Assembly: GCA_027186245.1 (NCBI GenBank)
Contig: CP114485.1
Location: 7,192,001-7,256,000 of the forward strand
Direction: 5' to 3'
Length of the DNA stretch: 64,000 bases
Source: Coriaria nepalensis
Lineage: Eukaryota > Streptophyta > Magnoliopsida > Cucurbitales > Coriariaceae
In this document: one piece after another, positions 58,928-64,000 of the stretch
Numbering within the stretch: the first letter of the stretch is position 1
How the letters are laid out: each line of letters opens with the position of its first letter
The notes under the pieces: model-generated
What the model saw: only the letters and a program-made list of their open reading frames with translations
The model's database searches: none
Told to the model about the DNA's origin: nothing
Program-made: the position numbers and the translations under genes

Positions 58928-61927
58928 CGTTAGAAGCTGGGAAAAAAAGGGGGTGTGATTTGGGTACTGTGAGAAGCTTATTATTATTAACTTGTCAAGC
59001 CTTGATAATGGCAAAAAATCAAGTCAAATATTCATATCTATAGGAAATTTTCAAGGCGAGGCAAATTATGCTGCTTACATCTAAACTAAAAGAAAATGAA
59101 TAAGAAAGATCTGAACTCCTATTTAAAGGTGCAAAATCAAGGCGTAGTCCTTAAAGTAAGCATCAAGAAGGCTATCTAATACTACATCCAGGAAAATTCA
59201 AAATCAATAGACGTGAAGTCTTTAAGAACTTCTATCGCCCTCCCAGGCCATCTCCCTACCCCAATAGAATTTCAAATTAAAACAATGTCTGAAAGAAAAG
59301 TGATTGTACCAAGACTTCAAAGACGGCTTGAAGTTTCCTCCACTATCTTCTCATTCGTTAATCTCAATTTTACTACCACTCTTGAGTATGGACTAAAGAT
59401 AACCTTAAATTTCTTCTGACAACAAACACAGATTTGATTTGATTTAACCAGATATGATGGATACCGACAGCAAAAGAGGGAAAACAAATTGGAACCAATA
59501 ATACTGGAAACAAGGTTCACTAAATATAGAGGTAAACTTATAAATCTATGTGTCCTAATGCATAGGTAAAAAAGAAGAAGATACCGTTTCTCTTAGGCAC
59601 ACAACCAATCTTTAACACTGACGGCAATTACAATGTTGGGAAAAAAAATCGAGGAAAGAGAAAATTCTCACTTTCCAACTTCATTATATATGAATACGAA
59701 CTAATTCAAAATGTGCACTATCCAAAATCAATACTTCGAAAAGTGTAACAACAAAAACAAAAAAGATCAACATTTCACATTCCAAATGCAGAAAAAGTAA
59801 AACCCTGAAAAGGAGTAAAATAACTATCCAACTTCAACAATCATCACCACTCGTTAATTTCTATCAAGATCTGTGCATACTGAAAAGCTCTTCAACAAAG
59901 AACCAAAACTTCCTTAAATACATCAGAAACAAAATTTATTTATAAAAAAAAAAAAGTGCATCTGTTCATCACCATGTGCTCCTCAAACAGACGATCACTA
60001 GCTAAAATGACTCAATTGAATAATAAATTGCATCTGGGTATTCCTAAAATGCCATGAATTTGAAGGAAAATTAACCCAAAAAATAAATGATTTAAAAAAA
60101 AAAAAATTGCAAAGAAAGAAATGGTTTCCCATACAGAGAGTACTAACCAGTGGCGCTTGAACTCGAATTCCCCTTGGAGCATTTGAAGACTGTTCATCTA
60201 GTCGGGCCATCTCAAAATTCACAGACTCATATAATCAAAATCCCCAACCAAAAAAAAAAAAAAAGAAAAACAAATAAAAAGCCCTTGAAATTCAAAATCA
60301 AATCAAAATAAGATCAAAGGAGCTGCAAAATAAAAACTTTGGATCAAGAGCCCTTTTGAGCACAAAACTTCAATCCTTTCAAGAATCCGAAAAGGATAGT
60401 CCTTTTTTAAGCCAACCTGAAAATGCAACCAAGAAACAACAAACGAGCTTCAAAACAAAAAGGAAAAAAAAACGTGGGGAAGTGATTTTCTCTCTCTCTC
60501 TCTCTCTCTCTCCCAAGCTGTAAGAGATGGGCTTTGAGGCTAATCTCGTGATTTTCTGAAGTGGGTTAGATTTAGTTTCAACGCATTATTATGAATTTTT
60601 AATTACAGTCTTAATTATTTTAATTTTTGTGACTGTTTTGTTTTTTGATTTCGATTTGGAATCTGACCAAAAAGGACAAGAAAGTCCGAATAGAGTAATG
60701 AGCTCAGCAACTGTCGTTCAATTCATTAATGGGTCAAACCCATTTTTTTGGGGGAAACAAGAGAGAGACAGACACACTAGTGCTTAGCCTGCCATCATTA
60801 TAATTATCAATTAACCTTCTCTAATATCTAAATTTTGAATTATATTTTTGAGTTTATATTAAATTTTGTTGTCAAACTTGATTTTAAACTTAAACGACTA
60901 TAAATGTTCTCAGGTGAAAGCCAATCTTCACGCAAAATAATAATAATAATAATAAAATAGATAGATAAGATTAAAATAATAATAAAGAAATAAATAAGTA
61001 AAGAAATTTGTGATCAGAAGAAAATTTTTGTCACTTGCAAATTGCAATGTACATTGGATCAATTTCAAAGTGTCATACATTATACGGATTGGGAATAATT
61101 AAAGTGGGTTTACATTTTTCTCCTTTTCCCACTTGAAGATTTGTATTTCGAAATATTAAATTTATAAATATCTACTTTGAACAAGTGAGGAGGCCATACC
61201 ATCATAATAGCATAAGTCAAGAGTTCATGACGTGGGAGTGACACTTGAGCAGCAGCAATCTTACTCCTACTTTTTAGATTAGTAAATTCCAAAGGAGGCT
61301 GGTTATCAAAAACTTACAAGTTGTTAGATTAAAACGTTGGAATGAAAGACAAAGAAACTAGTTTTATTATGCACTTGTTATTTACTATACAACTATTTCC
61401 CCTTTTTTTCTTTTTTTTTTCTTTCCCTTTTTCATGCAAAAATCTTGTATAACATCTAGTGCAGTATTTCTAAAATTATATTATATATATATATTAATAA
61501 ATAATACGAATATTGTATGACATACATCAGATCGACCAAACAATGAACAGCAGGAAGATCTTTCCCGCTTCATACATTTGAGAAGAAAAATGCTTCATCA
61601 TCAAGAAAAGAGCTTTGTATTTATTTCAGTTCACCAAATATTACAAAAAAGCCTAAAAGCCTTTGAAAGACAGGCAGATAAAATACCTCTACTCTGTTAG
61701 CAACTTAGCAACCCTTACCAACACCTAGTAAGACACTACACAGCTCTATTCCTACAGGCCCAATTGTAAATATATTTCTCCTTTCCCCATAATGGTAACA
61801 AGTTTAGACAACGAAGGATTTTTAACACTAAAAACAAAAACAAAAAAGTCATGATAGAAACAATAAAGTATCAAAGTTACCAACCCATCACCTTAAAGCC
61901 CTAACTTCATAGATAAAGTCAGAGAAG
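58928..61927. other. 5' region of the F-box/kelch gene and intergenic DNA
   Basis: No further coding region is supported. 60490-60512 is a TC microsatellite (GA on the minus strand), as often found near 5' UTRs of plant genes; the F-box/kelch transcript could start near it. An (AAT)n microsatellite lies at 60938-60957. 61600-61927 is the likely 3' UTR of the helicase gene. The frame at 60012-60222 (minus) has no known motif. Confidence 0.5.
60490..60512. repeat. (TC)n microsatellite
   Basis: About eleven TC units occur, read as GA on the minus strand, upstream of the F-box/kelch coding region. Confidence 0.9.

Positions 61928-64000
<2,073 letters not shown>

Noticed and set aside
60012..60222. 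Possible upstream coding exon of the F-box/kelch gene
   Set aside because: A short frame ending in poly-Phe from an A/T tract; no splice sites or family motifs linking it to the downstream frame.

Overview
This window reads as nuclear DNA of a flowering plant, most likely a eudicot. It is AT-rich, genes have short exons with GT-AG introns, gene density is low and plant transposable elements are dense. I cannot name the species from the sequence alone.

Layout: 0-6.4 kb is intergenic, with a LINE reverse-transcriptase scrap (minus, about 1.5-2.1 kb) and a hAT-type MITE (3.5-4.3 kb). A single-exon membrane protein gene of the TMEM45/DUF716 family lies at 6.5-7.4 kb (minus). A 749-bp fold-back element and a Copia gag scrap follow. 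From 13.1 to 17.3 kb is a broken, intron-containing copy of a C-type cyclin-dependent kinase (CDKC), whose last exon was hit by a short Copia element with two LTRs and a 5-bp target duplication. From 17.9 to 21.8 kb is a decayed RICESLEEPER-like hAT transposon with a roughly 1.9-kb LTR sequence sitting in its intron. From 22.0 to 28.2 kb are LTR-retrotransposon remains, containing a hAT-like insert with a 53-bp hairpin-forming minisatellite. From about 28.2 to 32.7 kb is a decayed endogenous pararetrovirus (Caulimoviridae-like), running protease-RT-RNase H, then a non-coding region, a tRNA-Met primer site and a movement-protein-like remnant. A second hAT relic lies at 33.3-35.6 kb.

The right half is richer in genes. 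A four-exon gene at 36.9-38.3 kb (+) encodes a conserved plant protein, probably plastid-targeted, of unknown role. A degenerate KH-domain SF1/BBP-like gene is convergent with it (38.9-41.8 kb, minus). A Gypsy-like element with repeated LTR-type blocks occupies 43.3-48.3 kb. A DUF538 secreted-protein gene is at 48.6-49.7 kb (+). A complete 352-bp TRIM element is at 52.2-52.6 kb. A dead T2-type ribonuclease gene spans 52.9-55.8 kb, with a rearranged Copia element in its intron. A 72-codon DUF761-like gene (56.9 kb, +) converges on an F-box/kelch gene (57.7-58.9 kb, minus). The 3' part of a DDX3/Ded1-type DEAD-box RNA helicase gene runs off the right edge (61.9-64.0 kb, minus).

Intact genes (TMEM45-like, plastid-type protein, DUF538, DUF761-like, F-box/kelch, helicase) sit beside three decayed relatives of housekeeping genes that keep their introns (CDKC, SF1-like, RNase T2). 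That pattern fits decay of duplicated chromosomal segments rather than processed pseudogenes; this is inference. I see no operon-like functional cluster. The notable biology is the layered transposon and pararetrovirus history, plus a few unusual gene details: an Asp-to-His change in helicase motif V, and a GC-AG intron.
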